The translations under genes were made by a program, and so were the position numbers. The notes beneath the pieces are model-generated. The model was given only the letters and a program-made list of their open reading frames with translations. It was not told the DNA's origin and did not search any database. A stretch of DNA of 64,000 nt from Chloroflexota bacterium (lineage in GTDB: Bacteria > Chloroflexota > UBA11872), in contig JAJDZU010000012.1 of assembly GCA_022824495.1 (NCBI GenBank), positions 300,643-364,642 on the forward strand. The letters are read 5' to 3'. Positions 33,933-42,923 of the stretch are shown piece after piece (position 1 is the stretch's first letter; the number at the start of each line of letters is the position of its first letter).

Positions 33933-35453
33933 GTGACCGACTTCAACGACTACCTCATGCAGTCCTACGAGCTCCGCGAAAAGCTCGTCGCCGACAGGCA
34001 CAGGCCTCGCTACCACTTCGTCCCGCCCGAAGGCCGTTGGAACGACATCAACGGCGCCGTCTACTGGAACGGCCGGTACCACCTCGGCTACTTGCAGAAG
34101 ATCCCCAACGACGGCAGCCCGATCGACTTCTCCAGCTGGCAGCACATCAGCAGCCGCGACCTGCTCCACTGGCGCTACCACCGGGCCTCCCTGCGCGAAC
34201 CATTCGAGGGCGCCAAAGGCGACTACTTCAACAGCGGCGACGTGATGGAAGGTATGCCCGTCCCCACCATCATCACCAACATGCCCCGCCACGGCATCTG
34301 CATCTACCAGAGCCACGACGCCAACCTCGACCACTGGGTTCCCCTGCCCCAGAACCCCGTCATCCCCCTCGACCCCGCCCCCGAAGGCCAGCCAACCAGG
34401 TCCAACAGCCGGCTTCCCGAATGCGTCATTTTCGACCCCAGCGGCTGGAATGAAGGCGACACCTACTACGCCCTCATCGGCAACAAGAATCACCGCCCCG
34501 GCTACCAGGGCGACTCCACCAGCCTCTTCAAGTCAACCAACCTGGTGGACTGGCACTACGTCGGCCCCTTCTACAAATCCGACCGCAAGTGGACCGATGA
34601 GATCGAGGACTGCGCCTGCTCCAACTTCTTTCCCTTCGGCGACAGGCACATGCTCCTCATGCACACCCACCAGCCCTACGGCCGCGCCCAGTACTACATC
34701 GGCCGCTACGAGAATGAGCAGTTCTACCCTGAAACCTACGGCCGCCTCAGCCACCTCGGCAGCCTGCTGGCGGGCCCCGAAACGCTTATCGACGACAAGG
34801 GCCGCCGCCTCTTCTGGGGCTGGATCCGCGAGGCCCGCGACTGGTCGGACCACGGCTGGAGCGGCGTCATGTCCCTCCCCTGGCACCTCTCCCCCGCTCC
34901 CGACAACACCCTCCGCATCGACCCCGTCCAGGAACTCCGCAACCTCCGCTACGACGAACGCCGCCACCCTGACGTCACCCTGTCGCCCGGCGAAGAACGC
35001 ACTCTCCGCAGATTTCAATCCGACTGCGCCGAAATCACACTCACCATCCATCTCAACCAGGCCACCCGCTTCGGCCTCAAGCTCTGCTGCTCCCCCGACG
35101 GCCAGGAAGAAACCGTCCTCACCTACGACACCCGGCGCCAGCACTTCGTCGTCGACTTCGACCGCTCCAGCCTCGATCCAGACCTCACCTACGGCCGCAA
35201 CCCCCGCGACACCACCAGTGCCACCCGCCGGCAAGTCGTCCCCTTCCCCCTCCAGCCCAACCAACCTCTCCATATCGACTGCTTCATCGACCGCTCCGTC
35301 ATCGAACTCTTCATCAACTCCCGCATCTGCATCGTCCAACGCATCTACCCCACCCGCCCCGACAGCACCCACCACAGACTCTTCACCCACGACACCCCCA
35401 TCACCGCCCAGAACATCGTCAAATACGAAATGGACGCCACCAACCCCTGGTAA
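33933..35453 (+). CDS. GH32-like glycoside hydrolase (fructosidase family)
   Basis: 506 residues with a five-bladed propeller-like start and C-terminal sandwich as in GH32. The nucleophile motif is RWNDINGAVYWNGRYHLGY (usual WMNDPNG, Asp kept). SSRDLLHWRYH matches the S-x-DLxHW region, and the acid/base motif is LPECVIFDPSG (usual ECP, Glu kept). The Pro-to-Ile changes in WNDPNG and ECP are non-standard, so fructose-linked sugars are a guess. No signal peptide is seen, so it acts in the cytoplasm. The start is a GTG. Confidence 0.8.
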   Translation: MTDFNDYLMQSYELREKLVADRHRPRYHFVPPEGRWNDINGAVYWNGRYHLGYLQKIPNDGSPIDFSSWQHISSRDLLHWRYHRASLREPFEGAKGDYFNSGDVMEGMPVPTIITNMPRHGICIYQSHDANLDHWVPLPQNPVIPLDPAPEGQPTRSNSRLPECVIFDPSGWNEGDTYYALIGNKNHRPGYQGDSTSLFKSTNLVDWHYVGPFYKSDRKWTDEIEDCACSNFFPFGDRHMLLMHTHQPYGRAQYYIGRYENEQFYPETYGRLSHLGSLLAGPETLIDDKGRRLFWGWIREARDWSDHGWSGVMSLPWHLSPAPDNTLRIDPVQELRNLRYDERRHPDVTLSPGEERTLRRFQSDCAEITLTIHLNQATRFGLKLCCSPDGQEETVLTYDTRRQHFVVDFDRSSLDPDLTYGRNPRDTTSATRRQVVPFPLQPNQPLHIDCFIDRSVIELFINSRICIVQRIYPTRPDSTHHRLFTHDTPITAQNIVKYEMDATNPW

Positions 35454-35610
35454 TCCACGCTCCCTGCCACCTTTTGCCGCGAATGCCTCCCCAGACGGCC
35501 AATTGGTGAACTGGGTGCAAGGGACGCGCCAACGATTCCGGTGCTCAAGGTCGTGCTATTGGTCTAATCGGGTAGCGTGACTGCCATGAGAGCACTCGGA
35601 TCGGCTGAGA

Positions 35611-36591
35611 TTGTCCTCGCTTCTGCCGCCAATTGAGTCCTGGGCCGACTGGTCGGCCATATTCGAGAATGCGCGCCTCTGGCGTCCGGTCATCGATGCC
35701 ATCTGTTGCTCCCATGGAATCAGCTACCGGTCCATCCAGACTCCGCCATCAAATACCAACGCCGTCTTCCTCCTGGACGGCCGTTTCATTCTCAAGATCT
35801 ACAGCCCATTCTGGTCAGAGTTCGAAATAGAACCCAGGCTGATCGAGGTACTGGAAGCCAACGCCGCCGTCCCCGTCCCCAAGATCGTCGCGGCTGGCCG
35901 GTATCAGGACAGGGTTACGTGGAGCTACCTCGTCTTAGAAGCCTGTTCTGGCCAGACGCTTGACGCCATCAGATCTGAACTCACGCGGGACGATCTCCTG
36001 GCCATCTGCGCACAAGTGGGCTTGGTCATCAGGGCTCTGCACCAGACGGATGTCTCGCAACTTGATGCCATTCACCCTGGGGAATCCTGGGATGACTTGG
36101 TAGCTCGCAGGCGAAGCGAGGTTCAGGACGAACTCACCCGCACGGGAATGATCGGACCCGATGCTGTGGAAGAGCTAACCCGAATCCTGGATCGCGTCAT
36201 CGCCGACTCCAGGCGGAGCCCGAGGACACTTGTTCATGGCGACTTGGAGTCCGACCACATCCTGCTGAACAGGCTGGACGGACAGTGGACCGTCACCTCG
36301 ATCATCGACTTCGGCGACGCCAAAATCGGCGACAGAGACTACGAGTGGATGCCCGTGTGGCTCGGCCTCTTCGACCGAGACATCCAGGCCATGCGAGCGT
36401 TTCTGAACACATACGATCCCACGCTGCTAACCGACCGGGGTTTTCCGCGCCGCGTCATGGCATGGACGCTACTCCACGACTTCGGCACCGACGCCGTTTC
36501 CGGATTACTCAAGAGGACTAACGCCCCGACTCCCATACAGACGTTCAGTGGATTGCAAAAGATTCTCTGGCCTGCGCTGACAACCCTGTAG
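35611..36591 (+). CDS. APH-type phosphotransferase (aminoglycoside/choline kinase-like)
   Basis: 326 residues of the APH kinase fold: VFLLDGRFILKIYSPFWSEFEIEPRL (ATP-site Lys), HQTDVSQLD, the catalytic loop LVHGDLESDHILLN (Asp and Asn) and metal site SIIDFGDAKIGDRDYEW. The start is a TTG at 35611; a nearby ATG at 35586 stays open for only 16 codons. The substrate may be a small alcohol or drug; no resistance claim is justified. Confidence 0.82.
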   Translation: MSSLLPPIESWADWSAIFENARLWRPVIDAICCSHGISYRSIQTPPSNTNAVFLLDGRFILKIYSPFWSEFEIEPRLIEVLEANAAVPVPKIVAAGRYQDRVTWSYLVLEACSGQTLDAIRSELTRDDLLAICAQVGLVIRALHQTDVSQLDAIHPGESWDDLVARRRSEVQDELTRTGMIGPDAVEELTRILDRVIADSRRSPRTLVHGDLESDHILLNRLDGQWTVTSIIDFGDAKIGDRDYEWMPVWLGLFDRDIQAMRAFLNTYDPTLLTDRGFPRRVMAWTLLHDFGTDAVSGLLKRTNAPTPIQTFSGLQKILWPALTTL

Positions 36592-36750
36592 AGCACCTGG
36601 AAACCCCTCCCTGTCCCAGCCCGCCTCTCTTCTGTCGCACCGCACCCCGTTCATGCTGAGCCGGCCCGCCGTCCGCGGGGGCCCGTGTCGAACCTCCACC
36701 CGGCCGAAGCCATCCGCCTCGTCCGCTATTTCTCTAAACGCTCTCTCCTT

Positions 36751-37203
36751 TCAGCTCACTCCTTCCTGAATCCCCATTACCTCCTCAAACGACCTCCCAA
36801 CATCCACCGCCTCAAAGAACACCAGCCGATACCCATCCGGATCCACCACCACGATCTCCCGCGTATTCCACGGCCGCGTCACCGGCCCTTCCTCCAACTC
36901 CACCCCACGCTCAACCAGCCGTTCTGCCATCGCGTCAACACTCACATCCCCCACAAGGAACGACAACGACACCCCCACACCCTTGACGCGTTCGCCGTCC
37001 GACCCCGAATCCGGCACTAACAACACATCCGCATACTTCCGCCACCGCAAGTGACCCAACACCGGTTCCCCATCCGCCCCCGGCATCACAAACACCGTCC
37101 CAAACCCAACCGTCTCCGCATACCACCCCACCGACGCCCCTACGTCCCGCACCGCCAGCGTGGGAAACATCGGCATCGGATAAATCTCCACGCCCTCCTC
37201 CAT
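36751..37203 (-). CDS. VOC/bleomycin-resistance-like protein
   Basis: About 150 residues starting MEEGVEIYPMPMFPTLAVRDVGASVGWYAETVGFGTVFVMP, then ADVLLVPDSG, VSLSFLVGDVSVDAMAERLVERGVELEEGPVTRPW and EIVVVDPDGYRLVFFEAV: the paired beta-alpha-beta modules of the VOC superfamily. No substrate can be assigned. I started at the ATG 37203 rather than the longer open frame to 37263. Confidence 0.82.
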   Translation of the reverse strand: MEEGVEIYPMPMFPTLAVRDVGASVGWYAETVGFGTVFVMPGADGEPVLGHLRWRKYADVLLVPDSGSDGERVKGVGVSLSFLVGDVSVDAMAERLVERGVELEEGPVTRPWNTREIVVVDPDGYRLVFFEAVDVGRSFEEVMGIQEGVS

Positions 37204-37255
37204 CAATCCGGCCCGGCCAGGCCCGTCACCAAGCCCCTGCCTTGAGCCGCCAACC

Positions 37256-37440
37256 CTCTTCAACGCCCAGTCGCCCCTCTACTACCTCGAACTCCCGGAT
37301 GTGACCCGGCCCGTCCGGGTCGTGCGAATTCCCGGTGTCTGAGATATAAAGCCGCGCCTGGTCCGGCCAAAAGCACAGCCCATTCGGCCTGACCAGGTCG
37401 TCAGCGACAACCGTAGCTTCACCGGCTGAGGGTCGGCGGC
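37256..37440 (-). pseudogene. Fragment of an SMP-30/gluconolactonase gene
   Basis: The minus strand reads ATVVADDLVRPNGLCFWPD... RLYISDTGNSHDPDGPGHIREFEVVEGR, matching a central stretch of the full gene at 38115-39104 (ATVVAEDLVKPNGLCFSPDESRLYISDTG). Only about 55 residues remain and both ends run into unrelated sequence. It is a decayed partial duplicate 0.7 kb from its parent. Confidence 0.75.
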
Positions 37441-37510
37441 CAGCCGGGGCAATGAGCGCGGTCACCTCGGGCCGAGGATGACGGGGCGTCAAACTCTGAG
37501 TGAAGTCGGG

Positions 37511-37816
37511 CTAAAGATCAGTTGTTGCAGACGCCGGCGCGAGCCGCGTCACCTGGAGTTGGCTCGCTCGCTCTCGAGCCTGCCAGAGGTCATAAGCCGT
37601 CTGCAGACCCAGCCACGTCTCCGGCGACGACCCAAACGCCTTCGACAACCGAATCGCCATCTCGACCGACACCGCAGTCTTCTCATTGACGAGTTCGGAC
37701 AGCGCCTGGCGGCTCACGCCCAACCCTTGGGCGGCCTTGGTTACGGAAAGCCCAAGCGGCTCCAGGCACTCACGCCTGACGATTCCGCCCGGGTGCGGCG
37801 GATCGACCATAGCCAT
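37511..37816 (-). CDS. higA: HigA-type antitoxin
   Basis: 101 residues: PPHPGGIVRRECLEPLGLSVTKAAQGLGVSRQALSELVNEKTAVSVEMAIRLSKAFGSSPETWLGLQTAYDLWQA is the HigA helix-turn-helix family pattern almost end to end. It represses its own operon and neutralises HigB in the family. The toxin gene just upstream is frameshifted, so this antitoxin appears to be left alone. Confidence 0.88.
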   Translation of the reverse strand: MAMVDPPHPGGIVRRECLEPLGLSVTKAAQGLGVSRQALSELVNEKTAVSVEMAIRLSKAFGSSPETWLGLQTAYDLWQARERASQLQVTRLAPASATTDL

Positions 37817-37835
37817 CGCTCAACTCCTCTCAGTG

Positions 37836-38100
37836 CTAATGATAATCCGTGTAGTCCACATCGGCCGCATGGCCATCCTGGAATCGGAACGTGACGCGCC
37901 AGTTTCCCGACACGGAGACGGCATAGTGCCCGCGAAGTTGTCCTCGAAGCTGGTGGAATCGAAACCCCGGGAGGTCCATATCTCGCGGCTGACGGCTGCG
38001 GTCAAGCACGGCGAGGATATTCCTCAGCTTTCGGACGTGGTGCGGAGCAACCCGCCGTGATCCGCCCTTCCCACGATTTGAGCCTGGCTTAGCTCTTCAT
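37836..38100 (-). pseudogene. higB: Broken higB toxin gene (frameshifts)
   Basis: From the stop at 37836 upwards one frame reads VAPHHVRKLRNILAVLD... RDMDLPGFRFHQLRGQLRGHYAVSVSGNWRVTFRFQDGHAADVDYTDYH, the complete C-terminal four fifths of HigB. That frame has no start codon before an upstream stop. The expected N-terminus is found in another frame (ATG 38100: MKS, stop, then ARLKSWEGRITAG). The length of 265 bases is not a multiple of three. I read this as a small deletion at codon 4 plus a one-base shift. Confidence 0.75.
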
Positions 38101-38114
38101 CGCCGAAGAGACCG

Positions 38115-39104
38115 CTACGGCCGCTGGCTCCCAACCGCCTCTACGTACAGCGAATACAACGACTGGCTCCCCGTCATAAACAGCCGATTCCTCTTGGCGC
38201 CGCCGAAACAAAGGTTCGCGCACGGCTCCGGTAGCACGATCCGCCCGATCAACTCGCCCTCCGGCGTCAGGCAATGCACCCCGTCCGTTCCGGGCCCGGC
38301 CCAACCCACGCTCGACCACAGGTTTCCGTCCTGATCGGTCCGAATCCCGTCCGCAAACCCGGGCGACATATCGGCAAATACCTCGCCGCCGCGCAGTGTC
38401 CGACCCTCCACCACCTCGAATACCCGGATGTGTCCTGGGCCATCGGGATCGTGCGAATTCCCCGTATCCGAGATGTACAGCCGCGACTCATCCGGTGAAA
38501 AACACAGCCCGTTCGGCTTCACCAGGTCCTCGGCCACCACCGTCGCGCCACCGGTCGCCGGATCCAGCCGGTACACCCGCGTCGGCAGTTCAGCCTCGGC
38601 CCGCTCCCCCTCATACGCCATCACGATTCCATAGCCGGGATCCGTAAACCACACGGCTCCACTGGAATCGACGACCACATCGTTCGGCCCGTTCAGCCGC
38701 TTCCCGTCGAACCGATCCAGCAAAACCGTCAGGTTCCCGTCGTGCTCTGTCCGCGTAACCCGCCGCGTCAGGTGCTCGCACGTAATCAGCCGTCCTTGCA
38801 GGTCGCGCGTGTTGCCGTTGCTGTAGTTGGAAGGCTGACGAAACAGCGTCACCGCACCCGTCACCTCGCAGTAGCGCAGCATCCGGTTGTTCGGGATATC
38901 GCTGAACACCAGCGACCTGAAATCCCCAAACCACACCGGCCCTTCCGCCCACCGAGCCCCCGTGTACAGCCGCTCCACCGCCGCATTCCCCAGCCCGTAC
39001 GCCCCGAACCGCGGGTCCAGCACTTCCACGGCCGGGTCCGGATACCGAACAATCCCCTCGTCCCAACGCCGCCGCAGCTCGGCAGTCCACCCACCGTCAC
39101 TCAC
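38115..39104 (-). CDS. SMP-30/gluconolactonase/LRE-like protein
   Basis: 329 residues of six-bladed propeller type: WAEGPVWFGDFRSLVFSDIPNNRMLRY, NGNTRDLQGRLITCEHLTRRVTR, KRLNGPNDVVVDSSGAVWFTDPGYG, LVKPNGLCFSPDESRLYISDTG and DGIRTDQDGNLWSS. The metal ligands Glu (AEGP), Asn (NGPNDV) and Asp (DGIRTD) are in place. Family members hydrolyse sugar lactones. A truncated copy lies at 37256-37440. Confidence 0.88.
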   Translation of the reverse strand: MSDGGWTAELRRRWDEGIVRYPDPAVEVLDPRFGAYGLGNAAVERLYTGARWAEGPVWFGDFRSLVFSDIPNNRMLRYCEVTGAVTLFRQPSNYSNGNTRDLQGRLITCEHLTRRVTRTEHDGNLTVLLDRFDGKRLNGPNDVVVDSSGAVWFTDPGYGIVMAYEGERAEAELPTRVYRLDPATGGATVVAEDLVKPNGLCFSPDESRLYISDTGNSHDPDGPGHIRVFEVVEGRTLRGGEVFADMSPGFADGIRTDQDGNLWSSVGWAGPGTDGVHCLTPEGELIGRIVLPEPCANLCFGGAKRNRLFMTGSQSLYSLYVEAVGSQRP

Positions 39105-39151
39105 GCTTGCTTGTCCTCAATCGGCCGCCCCTCTGGTGCCGCACCGGTGCC

Positions 39152-39574
39152 TCAGACCTCCGAGGCTTCCCGAAACGGATTGATCACCCGCAGCCCGTCA
39201 TAGTCTTGCTGCGAACTCAGATCTTCCGAGTACACAGCATCACACCCCAGGGCCCGCGCCGCCGCCAGGATCGCCCCGTCCCAGTACGAAATCTGGAAGC
39301 GCCGGCTGATGACCACGGCCGATTCGAAAATCTCGCGCGTCATGTGCTGAAGCGGCTTGTCCCGCAGGAGCTCCAGGAACGCCATCGCGTTATCCGGCGA
39401 CAGCCTGCCGGGGTGCGCAGGGTGCGTCGTTCGCGAGAAGAACTCCTGCAACACCTGCACTGAAAGAGCCACGTCCGGCTCCCGCATCAGCGCCTGCGCC
39501 TGTCTGCGCTTCACCTCGTCCCCGGGCGTATGTTGTGCAGCGTAAATGAGCACGTTTGTGTCCAGGAATCGCAT
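39152..39574 (-). CDS. vapC: VapC-like PIN-domain toxin
   Basis: 140 residues: RFLDTNVLIYAAQ (first Asp), VLQEFFSRTTH (Glu), SYWDGAILAAARALGCDAVYSEDLSSQQDYDGL (later acids). This is the PIN ribonuclease pattern. Its start lies 9 bases beyond the stop of the upstream gene, which encodes the antitoxin. Confidence 0.88.
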   Translation of the reverse strand: MRFLDTNVLIYAAQHTPGDEVKRRQAQALMREPDVALSVQVLQEFFSRTTHPAHPGRLSPDNAMAFLELLRDKPLQHMTREIFESAVVISRRFQISYWDGAILAAARALGCDAVYSEDLSSQQDYDGLRVINPFREASEV

Positions 39575-39583
39575 GCCGAGCGC

Positions 39584-40000
39584 CTACGACTCCGTCTCTT
39601 CGTCAGTCGTGCCAACCTGATAGGACGCGGAGGATTCCGCGGCGCGCGCATCCAGCCCGCTAAGCTCCATCGCCAGCATCTCGCGTTCCCGCTCCGCCAC
39701 GTGCAGTCGCGCCTCCAGCCGTGCCCGTTGGCGATCGTGCACCTCTTCCCGCGTCATCCGGTCATATCCGCGTAAACCAACGCCGCGCGCGTCCCAGTCC
39801 GCAAAAAAGTCGTCAAGGCGCTTCAAGTAAGCCTCGTGCGACTCCTGCCGCCTCACCGCGGCCTGTTCCGTGAACAAGCCGCCCGTCCGGCCACTCAGGT
39901 ACTCCCGCACCAGCGCCGACACCGACGTATCCAACTCCGCCGCCCGAATCCGCGCCCGCCGATACGTCGCATCATCCACCGAAACCGTAATGTTCCGCAT
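39584..40000 (-). CDS. vapB: VapB-like ribbon-helix-helix antitoxin
   Basis: 138 residues starting MRNITVSVDDATYRRARIRAAELDTSVSALVREYLSG, a ribbon-helix-helix of the DUF6364/CopG kind, followed by a long charged helix (EAYLKRLDDFFADWDARG, EEVHDRQRARLEARLHVAERER). The longer open frame upstream runs through MITE copy 2 and is not coding. Its operator-like repeats lie just upstream. Confidence 0.8.
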   Translation of the reverse strand: MRNITVSVDDATYRRARIRAAELDTSVSALVREYLSGRTGGLFTEQAAVRRQESHEAYLKRLDDFFADWDARGVGLRGYDRMTREEVHDRQRARLEARLHVAEREREMLAMELSGLDARAAESSASYQVGTTDEETES

Positions 40001-40019
40001 TCCCACAGTCCCACAGAAT

Positions 40020-40036
40020 CTGTGATTCACAGTATA
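40020..40036 (-). promoter_or_regulatory. Promoter/operator of the second vapBC locus
   Basis: On the minus strand a -10 like TATACT overlaps the inverted repeat CTGTG-AAT-CACAG, followed by two direct CTGTGGGA copies before the ATG at 40000. The layout fits autorepression by the toxin-antitoxin complex. Confidence 0.5.
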
Positions 40037-40125
40037 CGGAGCCCTGGTGTCGCGGAGCTGCCTCGCTGCGTCGCCATCTCCGTCCGCGTCCGCAACGGAG
40101 GTTCGGAAACTACACAGGTTCCAAT

Positions 40126-40250
40126 GTGTGACCTTTATAGAACACCCTTCGTCCTCGAGGGAGGGGCCGCTCTTGCTCCCTCTCCCCGTGGGAGAGGGTT
40201 GGGGTGAGGGTCTTCCGCGCACCCAACCCCGGGTTATGCAAGGGTCAGAA
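40126..40250. repeat. MITE-like element, copy 2
   Basis: The core CTCTCCCCGTGGGAGAGG and GGTTGGGGTGAGGGTCTTCC is followed by CGGGTTATGCAAGGGTCAGA at the right end. The left end (TGACCTTTATAGAACACCC) is a degenerate inverted partner. The right end supplies the TGA stop (40245-40247) of the hydrolase on the minus strand. Confidence 0.72.
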
Positions 40251-41114
40251 TAGGAAGTCTCGCAGAGCCCGCGCCGTTCCTTCCGGCTGCTCGATCCACG
40301 GCTCATGCCCCGCCCTCGCGATCGTCGCGTGACGACTGTTCGGAATCAGCCGAGCCACCTGGGCTCGAGCCCATCGCGGCCGCGGATCCCCCTCACCGTC
40401 CAGGACAAGCGTCGGCGCCTTGACCTGCGAGACCTTCGCGCCCAGCCCGCCCGTGTTCTCCATCCGATTGTTCTCTGCATTCAGCGCGGCATTCAGCGAA
40501 TAGTTGATCGGAAAGCGGTCATACCGGGGAACATCGTCCAGCCGCGTCACGTCATGAAGCTCGGTCCGTCCGAGCAACGAAGCCTCCTCTTCCCTGATCC
40601 CCTCAAGTTCCTCCCCTGTGGCCGTCAGTTGCTGTTGCTTGAGCAGCCGCAAGCGCTCGCGTTCGGCGGGCGGCAGCTTCGCTTCGCGATTCCGGCGATA
40701 GGCCTGGTGCCACGCAGGGTCTATCCCCGTCCCCGACATATACACCAGCCGCGCAGTGCGCTCGGGGTACTGGATGGCATACAGCAGGGCCAGGTGCGCC
40801 CCCCACGAATGACCGATGATCGTCCAGGCCTCGTAACCCCAATACGCTCGCAGAGCATCCAGATCGTCCACAAACGTCGCCACGTCGTAAGGCCCAACGT
40901 CTTCCGACCGGCCGCATCCCCGCTGGTCGTACCGGTGCACCGTCGCCACGTCCTCGATCATCGCCGCAACCGGCCCCAGGTAGTCATAGATCCCCGGACC
41001 GCCGTGACAGAGCACAACCGGCGGCCCCGTCCCTTGCGTCGCCGTCCACAGCGTCACCCCATTCGCGGATACACGCCGTTCAGAAATGGACACGCGTCCC
41101 CCCTCAGGACTCAT
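40245..41114 (-). CDS. Proline iminopeptidase-like alpha/beta hydrolase
   Basis: About 289 residues. The oxyanion loop is VVLCHGGPGIYDYLGP, then YDQRGCGRSED, the nucleophile elbow IIGHSWGAHLALLYA, the acid in PTLVLDGEGDPR and the late histidine in IARAGHEPWIEQPEG. This is the prolyl aminopeptidase/Pip group, but substrate choice is open. The last codons and stop lie in MITE copy 2, so the original C-terminus may have been changed. Start 41114 (MSPEGGRVSISERR) is chosen from several. Confidence 0.85.
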   Translation of the reverse strand: MSPEGGRVSISERRVSANGVTLWTATQGTGPPVVLCHGGPGIYDYLGPVAAMIEDVATVHRYDQRGCGRSEDVGPYDVATFVDDLDALRAYWGYEAWTIIGHSWGAHLALLYAIQYPERTARLVYMSGTGIDPAWHQAYRRNREAKLPPAERERLRLLKQQQLTATGEELEGIREEEASLLGRTELHDVTRLDDVPRYDRFPINYSLNAALNAENNRMENTGGLGAKVSQVKAPTLVLDGEGDPRPRWARAQVARLIPNSRHATIARAGHEPWIEQPEGTARALRDFLF

Positions 41115-41181
41115 CTGCGCCCGGAACCTGCCTCGGCACGCACTAGGCATCCGACATCGAACCGACCGATTGAGAGCATTC

Positions 41182-42516
41182 CTAAAGCAGCGCCGTCGCA
41201 ATCAGCAGGCCCACGGTGGCTGCCGGCATATACCGTCCCAGCTCGATCGCGCCATGGAGCAGAAGGCGCTGCGGACCTGACCGCCACCACGCGGAGGCCA
41301 TCTCCGCCACCAGCGCCCCTCTTGGCAACCGCCAGGCAATCAGGGCCGCGCCGCCGATTCCCACCACGATGCCGACGCCTGAGCCGGTCAGTTGGTCCAC
41401 CCACTCCAGGAGCGGCCGGCCCCCGAACGAGAGCTCCACGGATGTGAAGCTCAGCGCCGAAGGGACCCCCAGCAGCAGCGTGGCGCCAACGGCGATCAGG
41501 GCGGCAGTGCTCTCGGAAAAGCCGCGCTCGTACCGCAGGGGAGCCGTGGCCACCGCCAGGGTGCTGTAGCACGAACTGAAGGCCGCGACGAACAGCGCGC
41601 CAAAGAAGAAGGGCGCCAGCACCCTGCCGCCGGCCAGGTCGCCAAATACCTGCGGAAAAGCGGTGAACGAGAGCTGGCTGCCCGAGTCGGGTGCGATTCC
41701 AAATGTGAAGACGATGGAGAAAATGGCGACTCCGGCCGTCAGGGAAATCGCGGCGTTGGTCACCGCCACGGCGGTTGAGGAGGCGATGATATTGACGTTC
41801 CTGGGGATATAACTTCCGTAGGTGATCAGCACCCCGGTACCCACCCCCAGCGAAAAGAACGCTTGGCCCGCCGCCATCCGCCACGTCTGCGGCTCCAGGA
41901 ACTGGGCGAGATCGAAGGACGTATAGAAGGCCAGCGCCTCCGCGCCGCCGGCCAGCGTCTGGCTGTAAATCGCCAGCAGCGCCACCATCAGCACAAGCGT
42001 CGGCATCAGCACCTTGCTCAGGCGCTCGATACCCCCCGTCCCTCGTCGCAGCACCAGGAACACCAGCCCGCCCACGGCAACGAAGTACCAGAGGGAGGCA
42101 AAGCCGTCGGTCATCTCGTCGAACGGCCGCAGGTCGCCTCGGACCGAGTCGACCAGGTACCCCAGCGTCCATCCGGTAATCACGAAGTAGTAACTCATCA
42201 CCACCACGGCCAGGGCCACCACAAACCAGCCGAACCACGGCCCCCATCGCCCGCTGACGCGACGGAACGTCCCCACGGGCCCCCACTCCGTCAGGCTGCC
42301 GGCCGTCGTCTCCAGCACGAACAGCGGCAGGCCAACCGCCAGAATGCAAATCAGGTAGCACAGGATGAACGTGCCGCCGCCGTTCTCGCCCACCATGTAC
42401 GGAAAGCGCCACAGGTTCCCCAGCCCCACCGCCGCCGCCACCGACGACACGATGAAGGCGCGTTGGGAGGTCCAATCCTGTCTGGTTGGCGGGGAACCGC
42501 TCGCCCCGGCGCTCAC
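41182..42516 (-). CDS. Neurotransmitter:sodium symporter (SNF family)
   Basis: 444 residues with 11-12 membrane segments. The first helix has AVGLGNLWRFPYMVGENGGG, the sodium/substrate signature of LeuT-like proteins, followed by LPLFVLETTAGSLTEWG and AAGQAFFSLGVGTGVLITYGSYI. It would import an amino acid or similar solute with sodium. The start is a GTG. It ends 68 bases before the hydrolase start on the same strand. Confidence 0.92.
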   Translation of the reverse strand: MSAGASGSPPTRQDWTSQRAFIVSSVAAAVGLGNLWRFPYMVGENGGGTFILCYLICILAVGLPLFVLETTAGSLTEWGPVGTFRRVSGRWGPWFGWFVVALAVVVMSYYFVITGWTLGYLVDSVRGDLRPFDEMTDGFASLWYFVAVGGLVFLVLRRGTGGIERLSKVLMPTLVLMVALLAIYSQTLAGGAEALAFYTSFDLAQFLEPQTWRMAAGQAFFSLGVGTGVLITYGSYIPRNVNIIASSTAVAVTNAAISLTAGVAIFSIVFTFGIAPDSGSQLSFTAFPQVFGDLAGGRVLAPFFFGALFVAAFSSCYSTLAVATAPLRYERGFSESTAALIAVGATLLLGVPSALSFTSVELSFGGRPLLEWVDQLTGSGVGIVVGIGGAALIAWRLPRGALVAEMASAWWRSGPQRLLLHGAIELGRYMPAATVGLLIATALL

Positions 42517-42923
42517 GTCCGCCTACCCCCGGCGGGAACCGCCCGCGGCCCCGCTTGCCACCCGCCCGTGACCGGGCAAAGCAGAACAAGGCACGCCAAC
42601 ATCCACGCCCCCTGCCGGAGTTAGGAAGACCGAAAAAGACTCGACTCCAAAACCCCCAGAATGCCAGCGCGCCGCCCGTCCGCCTGACCCATCGGCCACT
42701 GACAGCGGACCACCTGGGCACACAGAGCCAAGACTGCCGCAAACCCGCCGAGAACCAACCCACCCGCAACAAGATGGGCTTGAACAGGGAGTAAGTCCAG
42801 AATCCCCCGCTCTTCGTCGCAACACCCTACGCCCAGACCCCCGGGACCAGGCAGCCAAATGGCCAGGAAACAGAACCTGTCAGCCTCAATGAGGTGTCCC
42901 CGCCTGGCTGAGCGAAATTTCCG
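42517..42923. other. Intergenic stretch without a recognisable gene
   Basis: About 400 bases between the SNF symporter and the kinase-like gene. It is cytosine-rich on the plus strand; open frames here are antisense extensions of the symporter frame. I see no RNA gene or strong repeat. Confidence 0.4.

Noticed and set aside
35611..36591. APH-family gene as an antibiotic-resistance determinant
   Set aside because: The kinase fold is shared by choline, homoserine and macrolide kinases; sequence alone gives no drug specificity.
41111..42772. 553-codon minus-strand frame over the SNF transporter
   Set aside because: Different frame of the same DNA; the SNF family motifs are in the 41182-42516 frame.
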